64,000 bases of DNA, taken from contig CABVRZ010000002.1 of assembly GCA_902500775.1 (NCBI GenBank), positions 62,001 through 126,000 on the forward strand, read 5' to 3'. Below the pieces are notes generated by a model. That model was not told where the DNA came from. It saw only the letters and a list, made by a program, of their open reading frames with translations, and made no database searches. The DNA is from an uncultured Nitrospira sp. GTDB taxonomy: Bacteria; Nitrospirota; Nitrospiria; Nitrospirales; Nitrospiraceae. The position numbers and the translations under genes were made by a program. Below, piece by piece: positions 1 to 9,270 of this stretch; within the stretch, counting starts at the first letter, position 1; every line of letters starts with the position of its first letter.

Positions 1-885
1 CACAATCGTCTCGCCTGGGAAGTCCGGAGCATCAGCAGGCGTGGCCGATCGTTCCAGTGATGCGCTGATATTGTCATGAACCAAATATCGCCAGTGGAAC
101 TGACCCGTCAGTACCAACCACGGCGCCTGTTCGAATGGGACGCCACTCGCACCGAGATTGAGGTTGTACTCATCCCCAAACTGATACCCATCGTTATTCC
201 GGAACGTATGCCGATAGCTGCCGTAGAAAAATTGATTGAGCCGGTGAGGGATCAATTCGTACGTCTGATAGAGCGATCCTATGAGCCCCACATTGCCCCG
301 CCCCAATTGGGTCGGTGACTCCATCAACTCACCGGCATCGTCTCTGGCGCTGGTGCTACCAGTCGGCACTTGCACACCAAATCCCAGGACAATCATGCTT
401 CGGAGCGTAGGAAGCACATTGTACTTGGTCGTAATGATCATATCGCCGATCCCGTTATCTCGAAATGGGACCAGTTCTCCTCGCCCATTGTCTCCATCTT
501 CCCCCAACCCATCGATATGCTTATGGGTCCTCCAGAGATACGGAATCGTCACCTGGACACCCAGCCGATCCGTGATACCGTAATTCAGGTCGAAGTTGAC
601 GGTCTGGGTGATGGTGCGAACCTCTTGGTGGTGATCCAGAATCAGTCGACGGTTCGCCTGATCAATGGCGGGAATCACCCCACTGGTCCCATCAAGGAGG
701 CGCATCGGGGTGTAGTTGTACATCGTGTTAAATGTCAGGAGCCCTGCTTGCGGCACCTGTTGCTGGGAGCCGACTACGACAAAACAGGTGACCGACCCAC
801 ACGCTGCTTGAGCGTGCTGAACAACCGGCCCAGACAGATGGACTAAGCTGAGTCCTAACAGATATGTGAACAGTAAGCGTTTCAT
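1..885 (-). CDS. Putative outer-membrane beta-barrel transporter (partial, 3' end missing)
   Basis: The frame is open from an ATG at 885 to the window edge, 295 codons with no stop, so the C-terminus lies outside. A GAGGTGG ribosome site sits about 11 nt upstream of the ATG. The N-terminus MKRLLFTYLLGLSLVHLSG, followed by a QAQAAC-like region, reads as a Sec signal peptide. The mature part has alternating aromatic/polar strands and phrases such as NFDLNYGITDRLGVQVTIPY and FGVQVPTGS. These are typical of Phenol_MetA_deg or transporter-type outer-membrane barrels. The small secreted His-rich gene at 994-1299 lies just upstream on the same strand and may be co-transcribed. The substrate cannot be told from the sequence. 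The barrel assignment is by resemblance only. Confidence 0.6.
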   Translation of the reverse strand, partial: MKRLLFTYLLGLSLVHLSGPVVQHAQAACGSVTCFVVVGSQQQVPQAGLLTFNTMYNYTPMRLLDGTSGVIPAIDQANRRLILDHHQEVRTITQTVNFDLNYGITDRLGVQVTIPYLWRTHKHIDGLGEDGDNGRGELVPFRDNGIGDMIITTKYNVLPTLRSMIVLGFGVQVPTGSTSARDDAGELMESPTQLGRGNVGLIGSLYQTYELIPHRLNQFFYGSYRHTFRNNDGYQFGDEYNLNLGASGVPFEQAPWLVLTGQFHWRYLVHDNISASLERSATPADAPDFPGETIV

Positions 886-993
886 TGATATTTCAACCAC
901 CTCAGCTTCTCGGAAAACGATCTTGAACCACCTGCGACCGGACCCTTCACGAGGGCACCTGCCACAAGACCGTTCAGATGAGAACGACGAAGA

Positions 994-1299
994 TTACGAG
1001 AAGAAACTCGGGGGGGCTCGGCTGCAGCTGATGCGAGACGGCTCAGAGATGATGTCCGCTGAGTGAGAAAAAGACAGAAGCGCGACAGGACTGCGCTCCA
1101 TTTGAATGACGACGATATCACTGTCAAGCACGGTCCCGGCAGCACACATCCAAGAACAGAGGACTGTTCCGTGTGTCGCCGTTTGATGCTGAGCATGGTG
1201 CCCAGCATGTTCGGCGGATTGCGCCTGAGCTAACCCGCCAACTGCAAGTATGCAGAGAATCAGTGCGATGGAAAAGAGCTTGTGGAGATCGTAACGCAT
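994..1299 (-). CDS. Small secreted His-rich protein of unknown function
   Basis: A 101-aa product begins with a clear signal peptide (MRYDLHKLFSIALILCILAV...AQAQ). After cleavage comes a His-rich stretch (AEHAGHHAQHQTATHG) and a CSWMC motif around residues 48-52. That composition suggests periplasmic metal binding, but no family was recognised. It lies 108 bp upstream of, and on the same strand as, the outer-membrane barrel gene ending at the window edge. The pair could form a small export or metal-handling unit. The 5' region 1315-1332 contains a tandem 9-bp repeat (two AATAAACCT-type units), which could be an operator. Function is not established. Confidence 0.5.
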   Translation of the reverse strand: MRYDLHKLFSIALILCILAVGGLAQAQSAEHAGHHAQHQTATHGTVLCSWMCAAGTVLDSDIVVIQMERSPVALLSFSHSADIISEPSRISCSRAPPSFFS

Positions 1300-1477
1300 G
1301 ACACGTGCTACTAAATAAACCTAATAAACCTAAAGTCTCGAACTTGGCTTACATTAAAAATCTGCACCCAGCTACTACGGAATATAACAATTTTAAATAC
1401 TAGGTGACTGCGACAAGGTCTGTCAAGACGTCCGAAGGCTGCCGGAGGATCGAGTAGGATTCACCGAAAAGATGCTG

Positions 1478-1483
1478 TATACT
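1478..1483 (+). promoter_or_regulatory. Candidate -10 box for secA
   Basis: TATACT (5 of 6 to the sigma-70 consensus) lies about 50 nt before the secA ATG. No good -35 hexamer is visible at the usual distance, so this is only a candidate. Confidence 0.3.
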
Positions 1484-1532
1484 GCACGATCTATTTTCCA
1501 ACATTTACCCACATCCAACACAACATCACCTT

Positions 1533-4256
1533 ATGGTTACGCAAGTACTCAATCTCATCTTTGGCAGCAAAAACGAACGTGAAATCAAGGCCCTGCGGCC
1601 GATCGTGACTCAGGTCAATGGACTAGAGGCCGGACTCACTCCCCTGTCCGATGAGGCGCTCGCCGACAAGACCCAGGACTTCAAGAAGCGACTTGAAGCA
1701 GGTCAAACGCTCGACGACATTTTGCCCGAAGCGTTTGCCGTCTGCCGGGAGATGTCACGCCGGAAGCTCAACATGCGGCATTTCGACGTACAGCTGATCG
1801 GTGGCATGATCCTCCATCGCGGGCGGATCGCTGAGATGAAGACCGGCGAAGGGAAAACCCTCGTCGCAACCTTGCCTGTCTATCTTAATGCCTTGGAAGG
1901 CAAAGGCGTCCACCTCATCACCGTCAACGATTACCTGGCAAAGCGTGACGCCCAGTGGATGGCGCAGCTCTACCATGCGCTGGGACTCTCCACGGGCATC
2001 ATCCAACACGATGCTTCATTTATGTACGACCCGACCTACGAGGCATCGGACAAACGGCTGCAGCACCTCCGTCCCTGCACAAGACCTGAAGCCTATCGCG
2101 CCGATATTACCTATGGGACGAACAACGAATATGGCTTCGACTACCTTCGCGACAACCTCGTCGTCACGGCCTTGAACCAATGCGTCCAACGTGAGCTGAA
2201 CTTTGCAATCGTGGACGAGGTCGACAGCATTTTGATCGATGAGGCTCGTACCCCGCTGATCATTTCCGGTCAAACCGATCAGACCACGGACCTGTATTAC
2301 CGGATTAATGCGATCATCCCTCAGCTGAAGACCGAAACAGACTACACCATTGAAGAGAAAACTAAGACGGCGGCCTTGACCGAAGACGGCAACGCCCGCG
2401 TCGAAAAGCTGCTGGGCGTGGACAATCTGTACGATCCGGCCAACATGGACATGGTCCATCACGTAGTCAAGGCCCTGCAGGCCTACACGCTCTACAAACG
2501 CGACGTGGACTATGTGGTGAAGGACGGCGAAGTCATTATTGTGGATGAATTCACGGGACGATTGATGCCGGGTCGGCGCTGGAGCGACGGGTTACATCAA
2601 GCCGTCGAGGCCAAAGAAGGGGTGAAGATTGCCAACGAGAATCAAACCCTCGCCTCCGTGACCTTCCAGAACTATTTCCGCATGTACAACAAACTGAGCG
2701 GCATGACCGGGACCGCCGACACCGAAGCCGCCGAGTTTGCCAAGATTTACAACCTCGACGTCAATGTCGTGCCGACCAATCGCCAGATGATCCGCCAAGA
2801 TTACGCCGACGTCGTGTATCGCACCGAGAAGGAAAAGTTCTTGGCAATCGTCGAAGAGATCAAAGAATGCCATGAACGCGGGCAACCAGTGCTCGTCGGC
2901 ACCATTTCGATCGAAAAATCAGAGAAACTTGCCGGACTCCTGAATCGCAATGGCGTGAAACACAACGTGCTCAACGCCAAGCAGCATGAACGGGAAGCCG
3001 AAATCGTCGCACAGGCCGGACGCAAGGGTGCCGTCACGATTGCTACGAACATGGCAGGCCGCGGAACCGACATCTTGCTGGGCGGTAACCCGGACTTCAT
3101 GTACAAGCAGGTGTTGTATCGTGAAGAAAACATCTCTGAGAGCCGCAAGCTTGAAGTCTATGAGGATATTCGATCCGACTGCGAAAAGAACAAGCAGGAA
3201 GTCATCGGGGTGGGGGGACTGCATATTCTCGGGACGGAGCGCCATGAGAGCCGCCGCATCGACAACCAGCTTCGTGGACGAGCCGGTCGCCAGGGCGATC
3301 CCGGTACGTCACGGTTCTACCTCTCGCTGGAAGACGACCTGATGCGAATCTTCGCGTCCGAACGGGTGTCTCAGTTGATGCTCAAGCTCGGCATGGAGGA
3401 AGGTGTCCCCATCGAACATGGCATGGTCACCCGGGCGATCGCGAACGCACAAAAGAAGGTAGAGGCCCATAACTTCGAAATCCGGAAACAGTTGCTTGAA
3501 TACGACGATGTCATGAACAAGCAACGTGAGGTGATCTACCGTCACCGTCGGGCTGTATTGAGTGGAGAAAACCTGACCACCGATCTCCACGACATGATGG
3601 GCAGCTCGGTGGAGTCGTCCCTCACTGTGTATTGTCCACCGGATCAATACCCGGAGGATTGGGACGTCAAAGGGTTGACCGAGGTCGTGCATGCTCAGTT
3701 CGGTCTCGACATCACCCAGGGCAAGCACGATGGTGGAGACTCATTGCGCGATGTGGGGCGTGACGCCTTGCTGGAGGATCTTAAGACCCAAGTACAGGAA
3801 GCCTACACGAAAAAGGAAGCAGAACTGGGACCGGAGTTGATGCGTTTCCTGGAAAAGACATTCATGCTCCAGGTCATCGATCACCATTGGAAGGACCATC
3901 TGTTGGGGATGGACCATCTGCGAGACGGCATCGGACTTCGTGGCTATGGCCAGAAAGACCCCTTAATCGAATATAAGCGGGAGGGGTTTGATCTGTTCGC
4001 AGGCATGATGGAACGGGTCAAGTCCGACACACTGGAACGGCTGTTCCATGTGCAGGCCGTCCGCCATGAAGGGGAACAACCCGCCACCACACCTGAACCC
4101 GTCCCCCAACGCTCACAACCCAAACTGACCCTCAACCGCGGCGAGGAGCCAGTCTCGGCACCTGTTCCGGCTCAACGGACTGAGAATAAGGTCGGTCGCA
4201 ACGACCCCTGCCCCTGCGGCAGTGGGAAAAAATACAAGAAGTGCCACGGAACGTGA
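1533..4256 (+). CDS. secA: Preprotein translocase ATPase SecA
   Basis: The 907-aa product is full length for SecA, the cytosolic motor that drives unfolded preproteins through SecYEG. Visible signatures are Walker A MKTGEGKT (about residues 102-109), the Walker B/DEAD-like segment [19 protein letters not shown], the helicase-type motif [10 protein letters not shown], and [13 protein letters not shown]. The C-terminus carries the SEC-C zinc-binding motif ([13 protein letters not shown]), which binds SecB and ribosomes. The gene stands alone between the minus-strand secreted-protein pair and the midA-nuo region. The ATG at 1533 gives the normal N-terminus. Nothing in the motifs looks degraded. 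Confidence 0.98.
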   Translation: MVTQVLNLIFGSKNEREIKALRPIVTQVNGLEAGLTPLSDEALADKTQDFKKRLEAGQTLDDILPEAFAVCREMSRRKLNMRHFDVQLIGGMILHRGRIAEMKTGEGKTLVATLPVYLNALEGKGVHLITVNDYLAKRDAQWMAQLYHALGLSTGIIQHDASFMYDPTYEASDKRLQHLRPCTRPEAYRADITYGTNNEYGFDYLRDNLVVTALNQCVQRELNFAIVDEVDSILIDEARTPLIISGQTDQTTDLYYRINAIIPQLKTETDYTIEEKTKTAALTEDGNARVEKLLGVDNLYDPANMDMVHHVVKALQAYTLYKRDVDYVVKDGEVIIVDEFTGRLMPGRRWSDGLHQAVEAKEGVKIANENQTLASVTFQNYFRMYNKLSGMTGTADTEAAEFAKIYNLDVNVVPTNRQMIRQDYADVVYRTEKEKFLAIVEEIKECHERGQPVLVGTISIEKSEKLAGLLNRNGVKHNVLNAKQHEREAEIVAQAGRKGAVTIATNMAGRGTDILLGGNPDFMYKQVLYREENISESRKLEVYEDIRSDCEKNKQEVIGVGGLHILGTERHESRRIDNQLRGRAGRQGDPGTSRFYLSLEDDLMRIFASERVSQLMLKLGMEEGVPIEHGMVTRAIANAQKKVEAHNFEIRKQLLEYDDVMNKQREVIYRHRRAVLSGENLTTDLHDMMGSSVESSLTVYCPPDQYPEDWDVKGLTEVVHAQFGLDITQGKHDGGDSLRDVGRDALLEDLKTQVQEAYTKKEAELGPELMRFLEKTFMLQVIDHHWKDHLLGMDHLRDGIGLRGYGQKDPLIEYKREGFDLFAGMMERVKSDTLERLFHVQAVRHEGEQPATTPEPVPQRSQPKLTLNRGEEPVSAPVPAQRTENKVGRNDPCPCGSGKKYKKCHGT

Positions 4257-4422
4257 GGGAAAGGCTGTGGCCGTCGCACTGACTTCGTTCCATACCCCTT
4301 CGACCCTTTGAGGATCCGGCTGGATAAACCATAAATATAGGATCGAGCCCCGGGGTCACCGATTGTATACAAATCTGATTCGATTGTTTGCCATGAAACC
4401 GGCAATTCTCCCTGATCTCACC

Positions 4423-4452
4423 TTGACTTAACGCAGTTCAAGAGGCTACCCT
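4423..4452 (+). promoter_or_regulatory. Candidate promoter ahead of midA/nuo
   Basis: TTGACT at 4423-4428 is followed after 18 nt by TACCCT at 4447-4452. The -35 is good and the -10 weak. It is the best promoter-like pair in the 288-bp gap between secA and midA. No convincing secA terminator was seen in that gap. Confidence 0.3.
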
Positions 4453-4544
4453 ATCCCCCTTTCAACACCAGGAGATGGGTACATTTGGCCCATGCTCTCG
4501 GGGTGTCCTTTTTCCCATAGTGACTGTAAATTTTGGAGCTCTTC

Positions 4545-5720
4545 GTGAGTGCTGGACATCCAGAACTCGTTGCTGCCATTGCATCGGAGGTGATCGCCTC
4601 CGGTCCAATTCCGTTTGCGCGGTTCATGGAATTAGCCTTGTACCATCCACAGTTCGGCTACTACATGCGCTCGTCGAAACCGGCGGCTGAACGCATCGGC
4701 AGAAAAGGTGATTTCTATACAAGCTCAGATGTCCACCCGATTCTTGGGCAAGCACTCGCCAAACAAGCCGAGCAAATGGACCGGCTGCTCGGGCAACCCA
4801 GTCCCTTCACCATCGTGGAGATGGGGCCTGGTAAGGGGCTGTTGGCGCGACATATCTTATCGACCGCTCGGCGCGACTATCCTTCGCTGTTCAACCACCT
4901 GCGTTATGTCTTGATTGAACGAAGCCCCGCCATGCGTGAGGCACAACGTACCAATCTGGCTCCATGGCTCGATCGACCTGAACGCATGACCTGGGTTGAC
5001 GGTCTCGCGCAGATCCCCCCGCACAGTCTCACCGGTCTGTGCCTCAGCAATGAACTTGTGGACTCGTTTCCGATTCATCGCATTCAGATGACAGCGCGTG
5101 GCCTTGAAGAACTGTGGGTGGACTATCGGGATGGACGGTTTGTTGAATGTCTCAAACCGCTGTCATCTGACCGGCTCGCATCTCATCTTCGGCGTATCCC
5201 TTCGGACTGGCCGGAAGGGTATCGCACGGAGATCAATCTCCAGGCCTTAGATTGGATGACTCAAGTGGCTCAACGTCTCAATCGTGGTTTTGTACTCACC
5301 ATCGATTACGGCCACACCGCACAGGACCTGTACAGCGTTGACCGAACACGCGGGACGTTTCTCTGTTACCGGCAACACAAGGTTCATGAGGATCCGTTCC
5401 TTGACCTGGGTGAACAGGACATGACGTCTCATGTAGATTTCTCGAGTCTGGCGACTGCCGGTGAAGAGCAAGGTCTCCAGACGACCGGCTATACCAACCA
5501 GATGAGTTTTCTGATGGGGCTCGGTATTGAGCAGATGCTGGCAGGGCTAGCCCAGGATAGCCCGGAACTCACAGCGGCCATTCAGTTATTGAAACCAAAC
5601 GGGATGGGTACGACATTCAAAGTGCTCGTTCAGCATAAAGCCGTGCCGAGTCCAAAACTCGATGGATTGCGGTTCAAGCCGTTCTTCCGTTCAGTGCTTG
5701 CAACACAATCAGCCGCATGA
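4545..5720 (+). CDS. SAM-dependent methyltransferase, MidA/NDUFAF7 family (complex I assembly)
   Basis: The 391-aa product belongs to the DUF185/MidA family. GDFYTSSDVHPILGQALAKQ and the SAM loop IVEMGPGKGLLARHIL are hallmark segments, and LCLSNELVDSFPIHR and FVLTIDYGH match later family motifs. The human homologue NDUFAF7 symmetrically dimethylates an arginine of NDUFS2, the NuoD counterpart, early in complex I assembly. Here the gene sits 74 bp upstream of nuoA, so a role in modifying NuoCD is a reasonable inference. GTG at 4545 is preferred because GGAG lies 6 nt before it; an in-frame TTG at 4533 overlaps that ribosome site. No eukaryote-type targeting sequence is expected or seen. Confidence 0.85.
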   Translation: MSAGHPELVAAIASEVIASGPIPFARFMELALYHPQFGYYMRSSKPAAERIGRKGDFYTSSDVHPILGQALAKQAEQMDRLLGQPSPFTIVEMGPGKGLLARHILSTARRDYPSLFNHLRYVLIERSPAMREAQRTNLAPWLDRPERMTWVDGLAQIPPHSLTGLCLSNELVDSFPIHRIQMTARGLEELWVDYRDGRFVECLKPLSSDRLASHLRRIPSDWPEGYRTEINLQALDWMTQVAQRLNRGFVLTIDYGHTAQDLYSVDRTRGTFLCYRQHKVHEDPFLDLGEQDMTSHVDFSSLATAGEEQGLQTTGYTNQMSFLMGLGIEQMLAGLAQDSPELTAAIQLLKPNGMGTTFKVLVQHKAVPSPKLDGLRFKPFFRSVLATQSAA

Positions 5721-5757
5721 CGGAACTAGAGTCATGGTTACTTTGATATTCAGCAGG

Positions 5758-5786
5758 ATTTCACATTTCGCACTTCACGTGTCACG
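5758..5786 (+). repeat. Heptad repeat array (single arm) before nuoA
   Basis: Four consecutive degenerate 7-bp units of YTTCACR type (for example TTCACAT, TTCGCAC, TTCACGT, GTCACGG) fill the end of the midA-nuoA gap. No clear opposite arm is present. It belongs to the same family as the arrays at 6170, 6709, 8548, 9163, 51358, 59809 and 63781. Confidence 0.6.
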
Positions 5787-5794
5787 GTGTTGCT

Positions 5795-6166
5795 ATGAGT
5801 AACGCACCCGTTCCAGAAAACTATTTGCCCATCCTCATTTTCATTGCCGTGGGGATTGTGCTTGGGACGTTGACCCTCTTTGTCGGGAAGTTCGTCCGCC
5901 CCAACCAACCCTATCGAGCCAAGTTGGCGCCGTACGAAAGTGGGAGTCCCCTCTTCCAGGACGCCCGCGTGCAGTTTCCGATGCGCTATTACGTCATCGC
6001 GATGCTGTTCGTCATTTTCGATATCGAAATCGTCTTCATGTTTCCCTGGGCCGTTGCCTTCACCAGTCTTGGCCTGGTTGGATTAGTAGAAATGATTGTC
6101 TTCATCGCCATTTTGGTCGTGGGGTTTTGGTACGCGTGGAAAAAAGGCGCGTTGGAATGGGATTAA
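5795..6166 (+). CDS. nuoA: NADH-quinone oxidoreductase subunit A
   Basis: The 123-aa product is a membrane subunit of respiratory complex I and the first gene of the nuo operon here. It has three hydrophobic segments (about residues 10-32, 65-88 and 92-113). The conserved loop after helix 1 (KLAPYESGSP) matches the family's YECG-like region, which contributes to the quinone-site access loop; Ser replaces the usual Cys. MRYYVIAMLFVIFDIEIVF is the typical second-helix signature with its acidic pair. Length and topology are normal. The ATG at 5795 follows a heptad array and has only a weak ribosome site. Confidence 0.95.
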   Translation: MSNAPVPENYLPILIFIAVGIVLGTLTLFVGKFVRPNQPYRAKLAPYESGSPLFQDARVQFPMRYYVIAMLFVIFDIEIVFMFPWAVAFTSLGLVGLVEMIVFIAILVVGFWYAWKKGALEWD

Positions 6167-6169
6167 CAA

Positions 6170-6228
6170 ACGTTAGACGTGAAGAGTAGAAGCAGCCGTC
6201 TTTTGTTTCACGGTTCACTGGGTCACGC
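6170..6228. repeat. Heptad inverted array between nuoA and nuoB
   Basis: The left arm (about 6170-6191) is built from ACGTGAA-like heptads and the right arm (about 6205-6227) from TTTCACG, GTTCACT and GGGTCAC. The arms are imperfectly complementary and could fold into a hairpin in the nuo transcript immediately before nuoB. Confidence 0.6.
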
Positions 6229-6708
6229 ATGAGTTTACTTGAACGACAATTCGACGCCAACATTGTGACGACCAATCTGGATGCGGTCGTCAATTGGGCG
6301 AGAAAATCCGCACTCTGGCCCATGACGTTCGGGCTGGCATGCTGCGCGATTGAAATGATTGCCAGTGTCTCCTCCCGCTACGACCTCGACCGCTTCGGTG
6401 CCGGCGTCTTTCGCGCATCTCCCCGACAATCTGACCTCATGATCGTCGCGGGAACAGTCTCGCGCAAGATGGCGCCGGTGATTCGACGGATCTATGACCA
6501 AATGCCCGAGCCGCGCTACGTCATTTGTATGGGCTCCTGTGCGACCTCCGGCAACCACTACAATAGCTATGCGGTCGTACAAGGCGTGGACCAGATCGTG
6601 CCGGTTGATGTCTATGTACCTGGATGCCCGCCGAGACCAGAGGCCCTGCTGGACGGACTGTTGAAGTTACAGGAAAAAATCCAGCGTGAACGGGTATTCG
6701 TGAAATAA
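6229..6708 (+). CDS. nuoB: NADH-quinone oxidoreductase subunit B
   Basis: The 159-aa product is the peripheral-arm subunit that carries cluster N2, the last iron-sulfur centre before quinone. The four cluster ligands are visible: the tandem cysteines in [10 protein letters not shown], the cysteine in [10 protein letters not shown], and the one in [11 protein letters not shown]. Length is normal for the short bacterial form. It lies between two heptad arrays, and its last codons (RERVFVK) run into GTGAA-like repeat sequence. It is the partner of NuoCD at the quinone site. Confidence 0.97.
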   Translation: MSLLERQFDANIVTTNLDAVVNWARKSALWPMTFGLACCAIEMIASVSSRYDLDRFGAGVFRASPRQSDLMIVAGTVSRKMAPVIRRIYDQMPEPRYVICMGSCATSGNHYNSYAVVQGVDQIVPVDVYVPGCPPRPEALLDGLLKLQEKIQRERVFVK

Positions 6709-6791
6709 CACGGTGACGCCTCTTCCGTCACGCGTCAGACGGATTACGAGAGGAGTCGATGTCATGGCGGATGACACCTGACGCGTGATGG
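6709..6791. repeat. Heptad inverted array between nuoB and nuoCD
   Basis: This is the clearest inverted pair of the family inside the nuo operon. CGTCACGCGTCAG at 6726-6738 and CTGACGCGTGATG at 6778-6790 are complementary at 12 of 13 positions across a 39-nt loop. Flanking sequence keeps the 7-bp periodicity (CGGATTA, ATGACAC). The right arm ends 5 nt before the nuoCD start codon. Confidence 0.7.
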
Positions 6792-6795
6792 ACTC

Positions 6796-8547
6796 ATGCA
6801 AGCTCTCACTGAAACACTGCTGAGTAAATTCCCGGAGGCTGTGCTCTCCGTTGACGTCGACCCTGCGCACTCGGAAACGACCGTACATGTCGCAGCACCT
6901 CGAATCTTGGAAGTGATGCGTTTCCTGCATGACGCACCGGAAGCCTGTTTCGACCACATTACGGATATCTGCTCCGCTGACTACCCGTCCGACCAGCAGC
7001 GGTTCGAGGTTATCTATCAGTTACTCTCCCTCCCGTACGGGAAACGAATTCGGCTCAAAGCTAGAGTTACAGAAGAGAATCCCTCGCTCGATTCCGTCAC
7101 AAGCATCTGGCGCGGCGCAGATTTTCTGGAACGTGAAGTGTACGACATGATGGGGATCCGATTTACTGGTCATCCGGATCTTCGTCGTATTCTCCTCCCA
7201 GAAGACTATGCCGAAGGCTATCCCTTGCGGAAAGACTTCCCTGCCGAGGGACGTGGCTGGCGCAGTCAGTTCGACTTTATCCCACGACTTGATGAGCCGC
7301 CAGTGGAGCACGTTGAGAGCGAGGTCCCAGAGGCTGAAAAGAAGTTGTTCCTGGCAAACCCTGATGCCCCGCCTTCCAAGCGACGGGAAGAACTCTTGTT
7401 GAACATGGGCCCGCAACATCCGAGCACACATGGCGTCGTGCGGGTCATTCTCGAGCTGGATGGTGAGCGGATCGTCAAGGCCACGCCGGATCTCGGCTAT
7501 CTTCATCGAGGCGTGGAAAAGCTGGCCGAAGGTCTCGCATACATGCAGATCATTCCGCACACGGATCGACTGGATTATGTCTGTGCGATGGCGAACAACT
7601 ACGCCTATGTCCGAGCCGTCGAAAAACTGCTCGGGATCACCGTTCCCGAACGCGCGGAATATATCCGCACCATTGTTGCGGAGATGCAGCGTATTCTCGG
7701 TCACCTCTTCTGGTTGGGCGCCCAAGCCTTGGATATCGGTGCGATGACGGTGTTCTTCTGGACATTTCGCGAGCGGGAAATCTTGCTTGATATGTTCGAG
7801 CAACTCTGCGGAGCCAGACTGACCCTGAATTACTATCGGATCGGCGGAGTCGATAGCGACTTTACTCCGGAATTGGTGACCAGACTGAGGACTTTCTTGG
7901 AAACGTTCCCGCAGAAGGTCGACGAGTATGATTCGCTCCTCGCCGGCAACCGTATTTGGCTGGGACGGACCAAAGATATCGCCGTGATCTCAGGAAAAGA
8001 CGCCATCAATTTCGGCATGACTGGTCCGGCCCTGCGAGGATCCGGCGTGGCGTACGATGTCCGCAAGCTCGAGCCCTACGGGGTCTACCATAAGGTGGAC
8101 TGGGAGGTTCCGGTCGGAAAAAACGGCGACACGTATGACCGATATTGGATACGCGTGGAAGAAATGCGCCAGAGCGCGCGGATCATCGCGCAATGTCTCG
8201 ATAAGATGCCGTCAGGCGCAATCATCGCAGACATGCCGCAATACATTCCACCACCGAAGCCGCTCGTGATGCGGGATATGGAGAGCTTGATTCACCATTT
8301 CATTATCTTTACGCAAGGGTTCAAGCCACCGAAAGGCGAAACCTATTGCCCGACTGAAGCGCCAAAGGGGGAACTGGGATTTTTCATCATTAGCGACGGG
8401 AGCCCCCGTCCCTATAGGCTGAAAATTCGCTCGCCCTCGTTCATCCACATGGGCGCGTTCGACCATATGGCGCGGGGCTATTTGATTTCCGACATCATCA
8501 CGATTTTCGGGACCTACGATGTCGTCATGGGGGAATGCGATAGATAG
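6796..8547 (+). CDS. nuoCD: NADH-quinone oxidoreductase fused subunits C/D
   Basis: The 583-aa product joins NuoC (about residues 1-165) and NuoD (about 195-583), which form the quinone-proximal part of the peripheral arm. The NuoC signature is EREVYDMMGIRFTGHPDLRR. NuoD opens with LLNMGPQHPSTHGVVRVILE and carries GYLHRGVEKL. The arginine of the HRGVEK motif (R238) corresponds to the region of mitochondrial NDUFS2 that NDUFAF7 methylates, and a MidA gene lies just upstream of the operon. The fusion occurs in E. coli and in some other phyla. The ATG at 6796 gives a normal NuoC start. Confidence 0.97.
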   Translation: MQALTETLLSKFPEAVLSVDVDPAHSETTVHVAAPRILEVMRFLHDAPEACFDHITDICSADYPSDQQRFEVIYQLLSLPYGKRIRLKARVTEENPSLDSVTSIWRGADFLEREVYDMMGIRFTGHPDLRRILLPEDYAEGYPLRKDFPAEGRGWRSQFDFIPRLDEPPVEHVESEVPEAEKKLFLANPDAPPSKRREELLLNMGPQHPSTHGVVRVILELDGERIVKATPDLGYLHRGVEKLAEGLAYMQIIPHTDRLDYVCAMANNYAYVRAVEKLLGITVPERAEYIRTIVAEMQRILGHLFWLGAQALDIGAMTVFFWTFREREILLDMFEQLCGARLTLNYYRIGGVDSDFTPELVTRLRTFLETFPQKVDEYDSLLAGNRIWLGRTKDIAVISGKDAINFGMTGPALRGSGVAYDVRKLEPYGVYHKVDWEVPVGKNGDTYDRYWIRVEEMRQSARIIAQCLDKMPSGAIIADMPQYIPPPKPLVMRDMESLIHHFIIFTQGFKPPKGETYCPTEAPKGELGFFIISDGSPRPYRLKIRSPSFIHMGAFDHMARGYLISDIITIFGTYDVVMGECDR

Positions 8548-8632
8548 GAGTGAACGATAAGAAGTGAAAAGTACAAGGTTGTTTCAACTGGGGACATCAA
8601 CTTCTCGTTTTTCACCGCTCACTTTTCACAAG
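8548..8632. repeat. Heptad inverted array between nuoCD and nuoE
   Basis: The left arm begins directly after the nuoCD stop (units GAGTGAA, CGATAAG, AAGTGAA, AAGTACA at 8548-8575). The right arm (about 8599-8631) has CTTCTC, TTTTCAC, GCTCAC and TTTTCAC units. The arms contain GTGAAAAGT and its complement ACTTTTCAC. Confidence 0.65.
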
Positions 8633-8649
8633 AGATAAACCAGGCTTAC

Positions 8650-9180
8650 ATGTTGCGCGACAAGTACCAGAAAGAAATCGATGAGATCCTGAGTCGCTAT
8701 CCGGTCAGACGCTCGGCGTTGATCCCGCTGCTCTATGTTGCCCAGCGTGATCAGGGATATGTGAGCGAGTCGGCGATGCAAGAAATCGCAAAGCTGCTGA
8801 GGCTGACACCGCCGCAGGTCTATGAAACCGTCACGTTTTACACCATGTTTAACCTGAAGCCGGTGGGCAAGTTCCATATTCAAGTCTGTAAGTCGCTCAT
8901 GTGCGCACTCGTCGGTTCAGACACTGTCATTGAATGGATCAAAATGAAACTGGGGATTGCTCCTGGAGAATCAACAGCCGATGGCCTCTTTACCCTCAGC
9001 GCGGTGGAATGCCTGGCGGGCTGCGGAACCGCTCCCATGATGCAGATCAATGAGGACTACTACGAGCGCCTGACAGAGGACAAACTCGACCACATTTTGG
9101 CCGATTTGCGATCGACCGGAACCAGCTCATTAAAGACCGGGCCCTTTATGTGGCCGGAACCTGTGAACGGTAAGGGGTAA
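8650..9180 (+). CDS. nuoE: NADH-quinone oxidoreductase subunit E
   Basis: The 176-aa product is the thioredoxin-like [2Fe-2S] subunit (cluster N1a) of the NADH-input module. The four ligands are the cysteines of VCKSLMCALVG and VECLAGCGTAP. The N-terminal helical part (YPVRRSALIPLLYVAQRDQG, VYETVTFYTMF) is typical. The final residues VNGKG are encoded by sequence that already has the 7-bp periodicity of the downstream repeat array, so the native end of the gene may have been replaced by the repeat. Its presence with nuoF shows that this complex can use NADH. Confidence 0.96.
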   Translation: MLRDKYQKEIDEILSRYPVRRSALIPLLYVAQRDQGYVSESAMQEIAKLLRLTPPQVYETVTFYTMFNLKPVGKFHIQVCKSLMCALVGSDTVIEWIKMKLGIAPGESTADGLFTLSAVECLAGCGTAPMMQINEDYYERLTEDKLDHILADLRSTGTSSLKTGPFMWPEPVNGKG

Positions 9181-9257
9181 AGCGGTGAGGAGTAAGGGGA
9201 TGTCTAGCAGACTAGTCTTTCCAGCAACCTCTTACTCCTTACCCCTCACTCCTCACC
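9163..9257. repeat. Heptad inverted array overlapping the 3' end of nuoE
   Basis: The left arm runs from inside nuoE (9163) to about 9199, in units GTGAACG, GTAAGGG, GTAAAGC, GGTGAGG, AGTAAGG. The right arm at 9229-9257 has CTCTTAC, TCCTTAC, CCCTCAC, TCCTCAC. GGTGAGGAGT and its complement ACTCCTCACC occur in the two arms. The last five codons of nuoE and its stop codon lie in the left arm. Confidence 0.75.
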
Positions 9258-9270
9258 TGTGGGATTAAAG

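Noticed and set aside
370-846. Plus-strand frame of 158 codons opposite the outer-membrane gene
   Set aside because: The minus strand reads as a signal-peptide barrel protein with a ribosome site, so the plus frame is its shadow.
9163-9257. The heptad arrays as a CRISPR array
   Set aside because: Units are 7 bp with no unique spacers and the two arms are inverted, unlike CRISPR repeats. No cas gene is present in the window.
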